Source: Stenotrophomonas raiganjensis (SeqCode) (GTDB lineage: Bacteria > Pseudomonadota > Gammaproteobacteria > Xanthomonadales > Xanthomonadaceae). From it: a stretch of DNA of 64,000 nucleotides. The notes beneath the pieces are model-generated. The model worked only from the letters and a program-made list of their open reading frames with translations. It was not told the DNA's origin and searched no databases. A program made the translations under genes and the position numbers. The stretch spans positions 1 to 64,000 of the forward strand of contig NZ_JAUTXR010000118.1 of NCBI RefSeq assembly GCF_030658505.1, in the 5' to 3' direction. Positions 36,052 through 46,937 of this stretch are shown piece by piece (position 1 is the stretch's first letter; every line of letters starts with the position of its first letter).

Positions 36052-36855
36052 ATGCGCCACACCGACCCCGGGTTGCGGCAACCGATGGAGCCCATTCCCA
36101 CCTTCCGCCAGCTGCCCGGGCCCATCTACTTCCGGCAGGGTGCAATGGAACCCACCGACTGGGGCACGCACAGCCATCCCTGGGGCCAGTTCAACTTCGT
36201 CGCGCAGGGCGTGATGGAAATGAAGATCGACGGTGAGTGGATGGTGTCCCCGCCCCACTACGCGATCTGGATTCCGCCCGGAATGGCGCACTATTCGCGC
36301 AACCGCTCGCAGCTGGCCTATCGCTCTGCCTACCTGTCACCGGCCTTGTCGCGCCGGCTGCCCGATCAATGCCGCGCACTGGAAGTCAGCCCGCTGCTGC
36401 GCGAACTGCTGCACGAGCTGGCGCGACAGGGCGTGACCGATCCCCGGACGCCCGCCCAACGGCGCATGGCCGCCGTGGTGATCGACCTGATCGTCAATGC
36501 CGCCGTACTGCCCAGTTTCCTGCCGATCGCCAGCAGCGAAGCACTGAAGCAGGTGATGGCCTATATGGAAAAGCACCTCTCGGCCGCCGAATCGGTCGCC
36601 GAGATCGCGCAGCGGCATCACATGAGCGTGCGCAAGCTGGAGCGCCTGGCACGCAGCGAACTGGGCATGTCACTCGGTGACTGGCGTGGACGCGTGAAGT
36701 TCGTTCGCGCCACCGACGCACTGTGCACTCGCAAGCCGATCAGCCGGATCGCCGAGGAGCTGGGCTACTCCGGCGTCAGTGCTTTTGCCGAGATGTTCAA
36801 GCGGCACGCGCAGTGCACACCGGATCAGTACCGGAAGCTGCATCGGGCGGGCTGA
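36052..36855 (+). CDS. AraC-family regulator with cupin sensor domain
   Basis: This regulator of about 267 residues has a cupin domain (THSHPWGQFNFVAQGVMEMKI, with WIPPGMAHYS) and a C-terminal double HTH (ESVAEIAQRHHMSVRKLERLARSELGMSLGDWRGRVKFVRA, then RIAEELGYSGVSAFAEMFKRH). AGGACATCCTGAAAATG gives a spaced ribosome site at 36052; ATG 36085 is the alternative start. It is divergent from the EamA exporter, with promoters squeezed into 64-97 bp, so it most likely controls that exporter. Confidence 0.87.
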   Translation: MRHTDPGLRQPMEPIPTFRQLPGPIYFRQGAMEPTDWGTHSHPWGQFNFVAQGVMEMKIDGEWMVSPPHYAIWIPPGMAHYSRNRSQLAYRSAYLSPALSRRLPDQCRALEVSPLLRELLHELARQGVTDPRTPAQRRMAAVVIDLIVNAAVLPSFLPIASSEALKQVMAYMEKHLSAAESVAEIAQRHHMSVRKLERLARSELGMSLGDWRGRVKFVRATDALCTRKPISRIAEELGYSGVSAFAEMFKRHAQCTPDQYRKLHRAG

Positions 36856-36940
36856 GGGGCGCGCCTGGCGTTGTCGATTTCCCGCCCTGTCGTTCGTCGG
36901 AACAGGAGAGACAGGCCTTCCCGCCTGCAGGAGCGTCCCG

Positions 36941-37597
36941 ATGCCCCCCATCCTCACGGCCTTCGCCACCCCCCCCGACCGCGGCCAGGGCCTGGACCGT
37001 GACATGCGCGTGCGCTGGGCACTGGAGGAACTGGGCGTAGCCTATGACGTGCAACTGCTCAGCTTCAGCGAGATGAAGCAGCCTGCGCACCTGGCCCGCA
37101 ATCCCTTCGGGCAGATTCCTACCTGGCAGGAGGGCGACCGGCTCCTGTTTGAGTCCGGCGCGATCGTGCTGCACCTGGCCGAACAGCACCCTGGCCTGCT
37201 GCCAGCCGATCCGGATGCGCGCATGCGTGCGATCATGTGGGTGTTCGCTGCGCTGAACACGGTGGAACCACCCATCGTCGAGCGCTCGATGGCCTGGGTG
37301 CTGGAGCGCGAGCAGCCGTGGTATGCGCAGCGCCTGCCGATGCTGGATGAGCGGGTTCGGGCGCGACTGGCGCAACTGTCGACATGGCTGGCCAAGGCGC
37401 CGTGTCTGGACGGCGATTTCAGCGTGGGCGACCTGATGATGGCCTCGGTGCTGTTGCGCCTGAAGAGCAGCGGCCTGCTCGACGAGTATCCGCAGGTGGC
37501 CGCCTATGTGGCCCGGGCCACCCAGCGGCCCGCCTACCAGCGCGCGTTCGCCGCGCAGTTGGCGGTGTTCCAGAACGCCACGCGCTGCGCGCCGTAG
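36941..37597 (+). CDS. Glutathione S-transferase
   Basis: The 218-residue cytosolic protein has an N-terminal thioredoxin-like domain (MRVRWALEELGVAYDVQLL, cis-Pro in NPFGQIPTWQ, ESGAIVLHLAE glutathione-binding motif at about 72-82) and a C-terminal all-helical domain with the DFSVGDLMMASVL N-capping box. CAGGAGCG precedes the ATG. It follows the AraC gene by 85 bp and may or may not be co-transcribed with it. Likely role: conjugation or detoxification of electrophiles; the exact substrate is not predictable. Confidence 0.9.
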   Translation: MPPILTAFATPPDRGQGLDRDMRVRWALEELGVAYDVQLLSFSEMKQPAHLARNPFGQIPTWQEGDRLLFESGAIVLHLAEQHPGLLPADPDARMRAIMWVFAALNTVEPPIVERSMAWVLEREQPWYAQRLPMLDERVRARLAQLSTWLAKAPCLDGDFSVGDLMMASVLLRLKSSGLLDEYPQVAAYVARATQRPAYQRAFAAQLAVFQNATRCAP

Positions 37598-37604
37598 CCG
37601 CCCA

Positions 37605-38012
37605 TCAGTGCAGGCTGCGGCGACACGCGGCCTGCACCAGCATCAGCTGCGCCACCAGGATCAGCATCGCGCAGCCTGACAGCAGCCACGGATCGATGTA
37701 CCACTGCGCGTTGATACTGAAATCACCGCCGGAAATGCGCTTCCAGCCGTTGAAGTGCTGCATCGCTGCGACCACGAACGCGAAGCCACCCGCGGTGTAC
37801 GACAACCAGGGCACGATGAGACTCCCCGGTCGCGCGAACAGCGTCAGCAGGCCCAGCACGCCGATCACCGTGCGTTGCACGCGGCAATACGGGCAGACAT
37901 AGGCCATCCCGCTCCATTCCACCGTCCAGGCCAGCAGGCTGACCAGCACGGCCGCGCCTGCGGCTGTGTACAGCACTTTCGGCGTGATCGTCATGCCACC
38001 TTCGTGTGCCAT
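37605..38012 (-). CDS. DsbB/VKOR-like four-helix membrane protein
   Basis: The 135-residue protein has four hydrophobic segments and a first periplasmic CPYC pair in YVCPYCRVQRTVIGVLG, which resembles DsbB (CxxC, then an Arg-containing stretch). The second periplasmic Cys pair of true DsbB is not seen in the expected loop; only single Cys residues (SGCAM, AACRR) occur near the C-terminus. GAGGAGC lies 6-7 bases before the ATG at 38012. It could relay disulfides with a partner or simply share the fold. Convergent with the GST gene. Confidence 0.65.
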   Translation of the reverse strand: MAHEGGMTITPKVLYTAAGAAVLVSLLAWTVEWSGMAYVCPYCRVQRTVIGVLGLLTLFARPGSLIVPWLSYTAGGFAFVVAAMQHFNGWKRISGGDFSINAQWYIDPWLLSGCAMLILVAQLMLVQAACRRSLH

Positions 38013-38061
38013 CCCGTGCTCCTCGGTTGAAAGACCCGGGCAGGGTAGCAGTGCCGCAGCC

Positions 38062-38481
38062 TCATCCCTTCTTGATGACGGTCCGCTTGCCGATGGTGCT
38101 GGTCTTGCCAGCGGTCGGCCTGGCCAAGCCAGGAATCAGGAAATCGGTGGCCTTGTGGCCCATCGACACCTTGGACGCCAACCAGCGCGGCATGCGCCCG
38201 CGACCGGTCCAGGTCAGGCGCTTGTATTCCGGGTCGCGATACTTGGGCGCGACTTTGCCGGATTTACGGCGGGCGGATTTGCGGGCGGGCGCAGGTGTTT
38301 CCGAGGCTTCGCCACCGAAGAGTTCTTCGAGAGTGTAACCGGCTTCGGCCGCGGCGGCCTTCAACATCCGCCGCACCGCGCTGGCCGGGCGGCGGCTGGA
38401 AATGAGCTGTTTCCGCTGTTCAGCGGCAACCACCAAGGCGCCCAGCTCCCGAAGGCTGAGCGATTCAATATCAATCGTCAT
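38062..38481 (-). CDS. H-NS-family DNA-binding protein
   Basis: The 139-residue protein has an N-terminal oligomerisation helix (MTIDIESLSLRELGALVVAAEQRK), a basic Ala/Arg linker, and the H-NS DNA-binding signature YRDPEYKRLTWTGRGRMPRWL at about 80-100. A Lys-rich tail follows (TSTIGKRTVIKKG). The start at 38481 fits the family; the frame to 38607 adds unlikely sequence. H-NS proteins silence AT-rich and horizontally acquired DNA. The organism will have several copies, so this one may be a specialised paralogue. It is divergent from the DoxX gene. Confidence 0.9.
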   Translation of the reverse strand: MTIDIESLSLRELGALVVAAEQRKQLISSRRPASAVRRMLKAAAAEAGYTLEELFGGEASETPAPARKSARRKSGKVAPKYRDPEYKRLTWTGRGRMPRWLASKVSMGHKATDFLIPGLARPTAGKTSTIGKRTVIKKG

Positions 38482-38599
38482 GGGAGAAAGGTCTCCTGCG
38501 GGCGCCCAGCTGTCAAGGCGCCTTGCCCGGCGCGTAGACACGGGCTTCACAGCCGGTGGGCTCCGATCGCCTTCGCCAGCCATCTCCGAGGGCCTCGAC

Positions 38600-38992
38600 G
38601 TGAGCAACTCATCGCATTCGCTCGCCTACCTGCTTGCGCGCATCCTGCTGATGGCGCTGTTCCTGGTATCCGGCATCGGCAAGCTCGGCGACCTCAACGG
38701 TACCCAGGGCTACATGGAAGCCATGGGGGTACCCGGCATCCTGCTCTGGCCGACCATCGCTTTCGAGATCGGCAGCGGACTGTGCATCCTGCTGGGCTTC
38801 CAGACCCGGCTGGTGTCGGTCGTGCTGGTGGGTTTCAGCCTGGTCACTGCCTTCATATTCCACCACAACTTCGCCGACCAGACCCAGCAGATCATGTTCC
38901 TGAAGAACCTGGGGTTGGCCGGTGGCTTCCTGCTGCTGGCCTGCACCGGGGCGGGGCGCTACAGCATCGATGGGCGTGGGCGGCGCGGATGA
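38600..38992 (+). CDS. DoxX-family membrane protein
   Basis: The 130-residue protein has four hydrophobic segments, starting SLAYLLARILLMALFLVSGIGKLGDLNGTQGYMEAMGVP, which includes the FxxxGxxKL and YMEAMGVPG features of DoxX proteins. It starts at GTG 38600 with GAGGG upstream; the longer frame overlaps the divergent H-NS gene. Family members are linked to thiosulfate metabolism or redox membrane complexes, but function here is not predictable. Confidence 0.82.
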   Translation: MSNSSHSLAYLLARILLMALFLVSGIGKLGDLNGTQGYMEAMGVPGILLWPTIAFEIGSGLCILLGFQTRLVSVVLVGFSLVTAFIFHHNFADQTQQIMFLKNLGLAGGFLLLACTGAGRYSIDGRGRRG

Positions 38993-39010
38993 GCACGCGG
39001 CATGCCGCCA

Positions 39011-40723
39011 TCACCCCAAGGGCGCGACGCGCTGCAGGCGCAGGTTGCGCCATGTCGGCTGGGAGCCGCGAAAATCCACCGCTTCGCCATCGCTGGTGAA
39101 CAACAGGCCTGGTTCCACTTCAGTAACCAGGCGGATGCCATCGATGTACAGCCAGCCCTGTCGTTGCTCCAGCACAACGGACATCGACGGCTTCCCCCAT
39201 TGGTCGACGCGATAGCGTCCCAGCCAGGGTTGCCAATGGGGCGCCTGCGGCCCAGTGGCCCCATCGATGGCATCGTTCTGGTCCAGGCCATCCTCGCCGT
39301 TGCTGCATTCCAGGTGCGCCGACAGCAAGTCCGTCGCCGCATGGTAGCGGTACGTCGCAACCTCTCCATCGGTGTCCACGGTGAACAACTGATCGCCGTC
39401 GATGGCCGCAAAACGGCTGCCCACAGCTTGCGCCGCGCGATGCAGTTGCAGTTCGCCGTGTCCGGCAACCACGATCTTCGCCTTGCCGCTGCGCCCTATC
39501 CAGTCTCCCGCCATCTGCTGCATCTGGTCCTGGTTCAACCTGATCGGCGCCAGGGACGATAGGGGCACACGCGGCTGACGGGGCCCGAAACGCGCCGACA
39601 GCAATTGATCGAGCAGACGCTCGCCGATGCCGTACCCCGCAGACGTCGCGCGGTTGAACATCGCGGCAAATCCAGCGTTGGCCTGCCTGCAGTAGGTGAA
39701 CACGCACCCGAATCCGAATCCTCCGCCGCGATGGTGCAGCAGCCGCACCGGTGTACTACCGTAGAGGCGTTCGCTGCGCATTACACCGAGCCCGTAGTCA
39801 CCGCCCAGGCCGAAACCATGCATCTCGTCCCAGAAACGGGGCTCAAGCAACTGCTGCGCACCGGCTTGGCCGCCGCCGAGAAGGAAGCCAAGATACTTCG
39901 CCATGTCGGCGGCACTGGTCCAGACGCCTCCCGAAACCACCAGCGGTGTCACTGGCGGCACCTGCGCATAGCCCTCCTGGGTTCCCAGTGCCCGACCCTT
40001 GCTTGCCAGGTAGACCGACGCATCGGCCGTACTGTCGTGCATTCCCAGCGGCTCGAAGATCCGGCGTTGCAGCCATGCCGGATAGCCAATGCCCGCAACC
40101 TGCTCAAGGACATGACCGGCAAGGTCGAAGCCCAGGTTGGAGTAGCGATAGCGCGTACCCACCGGAAAGCGCAGCCATGTCTGCGAGATGCTGCGGACGT
40201 GCGCATCAAAGCCCGGCGACGCCGGTTCGTAGTTGTTGCCCAGGGGCGCCTCGTGCGTGAATCCCGCGCGATTGGCAAGCAGCAGGCGCAGGCTGATGCG
40301 CTCCTGTGGAGCATGCTCGAAGCGGCTGCGCACCGTGAACGACGGCAGATAGCGGGTAATGGGCGCGTCCAGATCAAGGATGCCGTCCTGCACGGCCAAC
40401 AGCACCGCCACCGCCGCGAAATTCTTCGAGGTGGACTGGATGCTGAACATCGTGCTGGCGTCTACGGGTACGCTGCCCTGGCCTGATGCGTGACCGAAGC
40501 CTTCAGTCCAGCGCACCTGCCCGCCTTCGACCAGGCAGACGGCAGCGGCACCGATGCCGCTGCCTTTCATGGCGGAGCGGATCACGCCGCGTTCCGCGTC
40601 GATCAGGCTCCCGGTGGTGACGGTTGGCTGCGCCACCGTGGCAGCGCCGGTGGGCAGGAGCGTGGCCGCCGGAACGGCAGCGGCATTGGCCAGGAAGGTG
40701 CGACGACTGAGCGTACCAGGCAT
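39011..40723 (-). CDS. Tat-exported beta-lactamase-family serine hydrolase
   Basis: The 570-residue protein has a twin-arginine signal (LSRRTFLANAAAVPAATLLP), then a class C/DD-peptidase-like fold with S97-T-S-K100, Y194-S-N196 and H331-R-G (in place of KTG). The last roughly 150 residues (QQMAGDWIGRSGKAKIVVAG and onward) resemble the C-terminal lipocalin-like domain of other serine hydrolases of this type. GGAGTG lies 6 bases upstream of the ATG at 40723. Likely an esterase or peptidase in the periplasm. A true antibiotic beta-lactamase is unlikely. Confidence 0.88.
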   Translation of the reverse strand: MPGTLSRRTFLANAAAVPAATLLPTGAATVAQPTVTTGSLIDAERGVIRSAMKGSGIGAAAVCLVEGGQVRWTEGFGHASGQGSVPVDASTMFSIQSTSKNFAAVAVLLAVQDGILDLDAPITRYLPSFTVRSRFEHAPQERISLRLLLANRAGFTHEAPLGNNYEPASPGFDAHVRSISQTWLRFPVGTRYRYSNLGFDLAGHVLEQVAGIGYPAWLQRRIFEPLGMHDSTADASVYLASKGRALGTQEGYAQVPPVTPLVVSGGVWTSAADMAKYLGFLLGGGQAGAQQLLEPRFWDEMHGFGLGGDYGLGVMRSERLYGSTPVRLLHHRGGGFGFGCVFTYCRQANAGFAAMFNRATSAGYGIGERLLDQLLSARFGPRQPRVPLSSLAPIRLNQDQMQQMAGDWIGRSGKAKIVVAGHGELQLHRAAQAVGSRFAAIDGDQLFTVDTDGEVATYRYHAATDLLSAHLECSNGEDGLDQNDAIDGATGPQAPHWQPWLGRYRVDQWGKPSMSVVLEQRQGWLYIDGIRLVTEVEPGLLFTSDGEAVDFRGSQPTWRNLRLQRVAPLG

Positions 40724-40841
40724 CAGATCACTCCACTTCAGGATGCCGCCATCTTCCCGCCAGCAGAAATGGCGGGGCATGTGTCATTCGGCACAGAGTG
40801 CGGTGATCGATGGAGCTGCGCCTTCGCTGGCTGAGCAGGCC

Positions 40842-41483
40842 TCAGCCCGGAGGGTCCGGCAAGCGGATTCCCTGCGCCGAAACAAAGGCGCGGGACTCGC
40901 TCCAATAGGCCTGTGACGGTTCCCGCAGCTCTGGTCGTGACCAGTAATCGTTGCCATGCAATGCGCTCATCACATGGCACCAGCCGTCACGCGGATCGTG
41001 AACCTGAAGTCGTCCGCGATGATGGCGCGGATGATACGCGTAGTGACCAAGCGCCTCCTGGCGCGCTTCGTCCGGCGAACGACCCGCCTGATGGACCAGC
41101 GTCCATGCACGCATGTGGCGCGCATGCGCGAGCGCGCCAAGGTACTCGTCCTCATCCAGCAGTGGCACCTGCTCACCGCGGGCCAGGCACAGTGCGTCCG
41201 ATTCGGCTTCATAGTGCAGCGACGGCTGTGCAAGCTCCGGGCGCCGGTGCCAGTAGCCTTCACCCTCCACCTGCAGCATCGCCCAATGCCAGGGCTCGTC
41301 GTGGAAGATCAGCGCGTGTTCGTATTCGCGGCCGGGGCTCTGGTCGGGATAGCGCTTCCGTGCCTGTTCGAGCGCCTGCGCCTCGGGCACCTGGCCATAG
41401 TGGACCAGGCACCAGGCGAACAGGTGCCGACTGTCTTCGATTTCGGTGGTGAAGTCTTCCACCGGCGTATCGGTGTTGGGCAT
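40842..41483 (-). CDS. Hypothetical protein made of two tandem copies of one domain
   Basis: The 213-residue cytosolic protein is Trp/His-rich and consists of two similar halves: residues 22-100 (FAWCLVH..., WHWAMLQVEGEGYWHRRPEL, QPSLHYEAESDAL) and 125-203 (RAWTLVH..., GWCHVMSALHGNDYWSRPEL, EPSQAYWSESRAF). The spacing between matched motifs is almost identical, so this is a clear internal duplication. I do not recognise the domain. The start at 41483 is the ATG that gives the minimal two-domain protein. It lies 119 bp upstream of the serine hydrolase on the same strand and 95 bp downstream of a tRNA. Confidence 0.72.
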   Translation of the reverse strand: MPNTDTPVEDFTTEIEDSRHLFAWCLVHYGQVPEAQALEQARKRYPDQSPGREYEHALIFHDEPWHWAMLQVEGEGYWHRRPELAQPSLHYEAESDALCLARGEQVPLLDEDEYLGALAHARHMRAWTLVHQAGRSPDEARQEALGHYAYHPRHHRGRLQVHDPRDGWCHVMSALHGNDYWSRPELREPSQAYWSESRAFVSAQGIRLPDPPG

Positions 41484-41578
41484 GGTCGATCCCTGTGTGC
41501 GGATCAGATGGTACCGACGCTGCAGGTCGCGCGGGGGGCGGGGGCAATGAGACCTGCGACCGGTCATGCGAGGTCGGT

Positions 41579-41654
<76 letters not shown>

Positions 41655-41694
41655 TGCGCAGCGCCACAGTGTAGTGGAGGCCACGCTCGATCGG

Positions 41695-42006
41695 CTACCC
41701 GGCAGCAGCAAGAGCCTCAGCAACACGCCCCAACCGTTTCTCCGCCACGTCCGCGAACCACATCTGCCGCCGCAGATGTGCCTGGAACAGCGCCACCGTC
41801 CGCCTGGCCTCTTCCAGTGCCTTCTGGTTGCCGCCGTCAAAGCCCTCGACCAGTTCCGCACCAGACAGCGTCAGCAACGCATACGTCGTGCGGCGGGCAA
41901 ACCACAGCCGATCCTCACGCTCATCCTGCATCACCTCATCCCAATCAAGCAGCGACGAAAAATCAGTCTCCCGGGAATCAGACAGATCGTGCTCCACATC
42001 ATTCAT
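41695..42006 (-). CDS. Small hypothetical cytosolic protein (103 aa)
   Basis: The 103-residue protein is acidic and helical (MNDVEHDLSDSRETDF... EVMQDEREDRLWFARRTTYALLTL... FQAHLRRQMWFADVAEKRLG). GGAGTAACGCC precedes the ATG at 42006. There is no signal peptide or membrane segment. I do not recognise a family. It lies between rpoD and the tRNA on the same strand. The 265-bp gap to rpoD holds the rpoD terminator and no other gene. Confidence 0.65.
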   Translation of the reverse strand: MNDVEHDLSDSRETDFSSLLDWDEVMQDEREDRLWFARRTTYALLTLSGAELVEGFDGGNQKALEEARRTVALFQAHLRRQMWFADVAEKRLGRVAEALAAAG

Positions 42007-42215
42007 GGCGTTACTCCGGATGCATGGCAAATCAGTGCCGCAGGCCGCATGTGATGTACGTGACCTGCTGCGCGCTTGCATCAGCGCCGATGGAGACCGG
42101 CCTGCCTACGCGATGTGTTGAGCATCTGCACGGTCAGCGCGCGGCCACCGCAGGAAGTAATCAAATGGCGGACGCGACATCGTCAGGATCCGACCAGCAT
42201 GGCTGGGAACGACCA

Positions 42216-42247
42216 AAGAAAAACCCCGCACCAGGCGGGGTTTTTCT
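42216..42247 (-). terminator. Strong intrinsic terminator of rpoD
   Basis: AAAAACCCCGC-ACCAG-GCGGGGTTTTT is a perfect 11-bp stem with a five-base loop and A/T tracts at both ends, 27 bp past the rpoD stop on the minus strand. It should end rpoD transcripts before the small gene and tRNA. Confidence 0.92.
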
Positions 42248-42271
42248 CAACGCTTCAACAGCCGCTGGCTA

Positions 42272-44125
<1,854 letters not shown>

Positions 44126-44215
44126 GTAGTGCTCGCGCCACCGGCTAGGGAGAAATAGGGAACGTAGCATTATACCAGCCCGGGGCCCCGCCTGCCGGGC
44201 GGTGGTCCCGCAGGC

Positions 44216-44656
44216 TCAGGGCCGGAGAAGGAAGGTCACGGGACCGTCATTGACCAGGCTGACGACCATATGGGCACCAAATCGGCCCGTTTCCACCCCG
44301 GGTGCGTGATTTTCACGGCAGATCTCGACAAATCGATTGAACCCGCGTTCAGCCTCCTCCGGCGGTGCGGCCGTGGTGAAGCTGGGGCGCATGCCCGAAC
44401 GGGTGTCGGCGGCCAGGGTGAACTGGCTGACCAGCAGCAGGCCGCCGCCGGTGTCGCGCAGCGAGCGGTTCATCTTCCCGGCCTCGTCGGCAAATACCCG
44501 GTAGCCCAGCAGGCGCTCGGCCATCCGTCGCAGCTGGGCCTCGGTATCGCCCGGTTCCATGCCGACCAGGGCCAGCAGGCCGGGGCCGATCTGCCCCACG
44601 GCGGCGTCGTCGACATGGACAGCGGCCTGGCTGACGCGTTGGATCAGGACAAGCAT
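44216..44656 (-). CDS. dtd: D-aminoacyl-tRNA deacylase
   Basis: The 146-residue enzyme hydrolyses D-amino acids mischarged onto tRNAs, recycling the tRNA. Hallmarks are the N-terminal [17 protein letters not shown], the [17 protein letters not shown] active-site stretch (about residues 75-92) and the C-terminal [11 protein letters not shown] carrying the Gly-cisPro motif. GGAAG precedes the ATG at 44656; the longer in-frame version is spurious. It lies divergent from the LpxL-type acyltransferase gene, 61 bp away. Confidence 0.96.
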   Translation of the reverse strand: MLVLIQRVSQAAVHVDDAAVGQIGPGLLALVGMEPGDTEAQLRRMAERLLGYRVFADEAGKMNRSLRDTGGGLLLVSQFTLAADTRSGMRPSFTTAAPPEEAERGFNRFVEICRENHAPGVETGRFGAHMVVSLVNDGPVTFLLRP

Positions 44657-44717
44657 CGTGGGCTTCCAATGAACGGGGCCGGCCACGATAGCAGCGCCCT
44701 TGGCTAAACTGGCGCCG

Positions 44718-45638
44718 ATGAATCCGCAACGCAAAGCCCGGCTGGTCTACCGCGCCACCACCCTGTTCGCCCGCCTGCCCTGGCCATTGCTGCGGGGGTT
44801 CGCGCGTGCGCTGGCGTGGGCGTGGATCAATCTCAATGCCCGTGAGAGTCGCGTCACCCGGCGCAATCTGGAACTGGCCTATCCCGAGCTGGATGGGGCG
44901 GCGCGCGACCGCCTGCACCGCGAACTGCTGCGCTCCACCGCCCTGCAGGCCATCGAGACCCTGCGGCTGTGGAGCCAGAGGCCGGCTGACAACCTGCGCC
45001 TGCACCTGAAGCAGCGCCACGGCGAAGCCCTGTACGACGCCGCCCTGGCCAGCGGCAAGGGCGTGATCGTGGCCGCACCCCACTTCGGCAACTGGGAGCT
45101 GCTGAACCAGTGGCTGGCCTCGCGCGGGCAGATCGCCATCGTCTACAAGCCACCGGAGGACGAGGCCAGCGATGCCTTCCTGCAGCTGGTGCGGGGCGGC
45201 CAGAACGTGCAGCAGGTGCGCGCCGAAGGCCCGGCCGTGCGCCAACTGTTCAAGGTACTCAAGGACGGCGGCGCCACCGGCATCCTGCCCGACCAGCAGC
45301 CCAAGGCCGGCGACGGTGTATTCGTACCGTTCTTCGGCGTGCAGGCACTGACCATGACCCTGGTCAACCGCCTGGCCGAGCGCACCGGCGCCACCGTGCT
45401 GTACGGCTGGTGCGAGCGCATCGGGCCGGACATGGAATTCGCCCTGCACATCGAGCCGACCGATCCCGCCGTGGCCGACCCCGACCCGCAGGTGGCGGCG
45501 ACCGCGCTCAACGCCGGCATCGAGCGCATCGCCCGCCGCGATCCCGCGCAGTACCAGTGGACCTACAAGCGCTATACGCTGCGCCCCCCCGGCAGCGGCG
45601 AAGAAGACCCCTACGCCACCGAAGAGCATCCGCACTGA
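44718..45638 (+). CDS. Lipid A biosynthesis acyltransferase (LpxL/HtrB-type)
   Basis: The 306-residue inner-membrane protein adds a secondary acyl chain to lipid A. An N-terminal helix anchors it ([24 protein letters not shown]). The catalytic HxxxxE box reads HFGNWE in [14 protein letters not shown], and [24 protein letters not shown] is the conserved block that follows. Length and motifs match LpxL/LpxM; the paralogue (lauroyl, myristoyl) cannot be told. The start at 44718 fits the family; a TTG at 44700 is possible. It is divergent from dtd and precedes ribA by 87 bp. Confidence 0.93.
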   Translation: MNPQRKARLVYRATTLFARLPWPLLRGFARALAWAWINLNARESRVTRRNLELAYPELDGAARDRLHRELLRSTALQAIETLRLWSQRPADNLRLHLKQRHGEALYDAALASGKGVIVAAPHFGNWELLNQWLASRGQIAIVYKPPEDEASDAFLQLVRGGQNVQQVRAEGPAVRQLFKVLKDGGATGILPDQQPKAGDGVFVPFFGVQALTMTLVNRLAERTGATVLYGWCERIGPDMEFALHIEPTDPAVADPDPQVAATALNAGIERIARRDPAQYQWTYKRYTLRPPGSGEEDPYATEEHPH

Positions 45639-45725
45639 CGGTCGCACCACGCAGGCCCGTCCGGCCCCTGCGACCGGCGGCCGCACCACGTTGAATACGA
45701 CGCCGGCGCCCCCATAGAGACTGCG

Positions 45726-46862
45726 ATGTCCGCCTCCCCCGGTCCTGCCATGCCTGCTGCTTCTTCCCTGTTCGGCGACCCTGCCGCGATCCGCTGCGAG
45801 CGCGCGGTGGCCGAACTGCGTGCCGGTCGCCCGGTACTGCTTCACGATGGCCAGGGCCAGCGCCTGGCGGTGATCGCGCTGGACAGCGCCACCGCCAGCA
45901 GCTTCGCGGCCTTCGCCACTGCCGCGCGTGAACGCCATTACCTGTTCCTGACCGCCACCCGTGCCCGCGTGCTCGGCGTGGAGGCCCCCGAGGGCGCGCG
46001 CCTGCCGCTGGCCGGCATTGCCTTCGATGCCCTGCCCTCGCTGGGCTACCTGCGCGAGCCGGGCCCGATGCCAGAGGGCTGGAGCGCCGGTGACGCCTTC
46101 GATGCCGGCGCAGTGGAACTGGCCCGCCTCGGCCTGTTGCTGCCGGCGATGGTGGCGGTGCGCCTGGACGCCGGTGACACCACCTTCGACGGCGCCGCCG
46201 ACGTGGCCCTGTGCGACCTCGCCGAGGGCGCCGCGCATGCGGCCCACGATTACGAACTGGTGGCGCGCTCGCCAGTGCCGCTGCGCGACGTGGGCATGAC
46301 CACCTTCGCGGTGTTCCGCGGCGGCGTGGCCCAGCGCGACCAGGTCGCGATCATCGTCGGCGAACCGGACCTGTCGGCGGTGGTACCGGTACGCGTGCAC
46401 TCCTCGTGCCTGACCGGCGACCTGTTCGGCTCGCTCAAGTGCGACTGTGGCGACCAGCTGCGGCGCGGGTTGCGCAAGCTGAAGGAACTGGGCGGTGGCG
46501 TGCTGCTGTACCTGGACCAGGAAGGCCGCGGCACCGGCATTGCCGCCAAGATGCGCGCCTACGGCTACCAGCACGACGGCCTGGACACCATCGATGCCGA
46601 TGCACAGCTGGGCTTCGGTGCCGACGAGCGCCGCTACGGCAGCGCGGTGGCGATGCTGCGCGGCCTGGGCATTTCGCGCGTGGCCCTGCTCAGCAACAAC
46701 CCGACCAAGGCGCAGCGCCTGCGCAATGCCGGCATCGAAGTGCTGGACTGCATTCCGGTCACCGGCGAGATCACCGCCGAGAACGAGAACTACCTGCGCA
46801 CCAAGGCCGACCGCGCCGGCCATCTGCTGGATGTGGACGCGCTGATCCAGGCTGCGCAGTAA
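45726..46862 (+). CDS. ribA: GTP cyclohydrolase II with degenerate RibB-like N-terminal domain
   Basis: The C-terminal half (about 205-378) is GTP cyclohydrolase II: HSSCLTGDLFGSLKCDCGDQL holds the three zinc cysteines, and LYLDQEGRGTGIAAKMRAY is the GTP/catalytic stretch, giving the first step of riboflavin synthesis. The N-terminal 200 residues have the shape of RibB (DHBP synthase: RAVAELRAGRPVLL at the start) but lack the acidic DDEDRENEGD-type active-site cluster. The domain is probably structural only. Two PH-domain genes follow 75 bp downstream on the same strand. Confidence 0.95.
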   Translation: MSASPGPAMPAASSLFGDPAAIRCERAVAELRAGRPVLLHDGQGQRLAVIALDSATASSFAAFATAARERHYLFLTATRARVLGVEAPEGARLPLAGIAFDALPSLGYLREPGPMPEGWSAGDAFDAGAVELARLGLLLPAMVAVRLDAGDTTFDGAADVALCDLAEGAAHAAHDYELVARSPVPLRDVGMTTFAVFRGGVAQRDQVAIIVGEPDLSAVVPVRVHSSCLTGDLFGSLKCDCGDQLRRGLRKLKELGGGVLLYLDQEGRGTGIAAKMRAYGYQHDGLDTIDADAQLGFGADERRYGSAVAMLRGLGISRVALLSNNPTKAQRLRNAGIEVLDCIPVTGEITAENENYLRTKADRAGHLLDVDALIQAAQ

Positions 46863-46937
46863 CGCAGCCGACCTGCTACCGTCGGCGCGGTGCGGCCACG
46901 GCCACCACCGCCCGCCCTGCCGCCTGACGGAGCCCGC

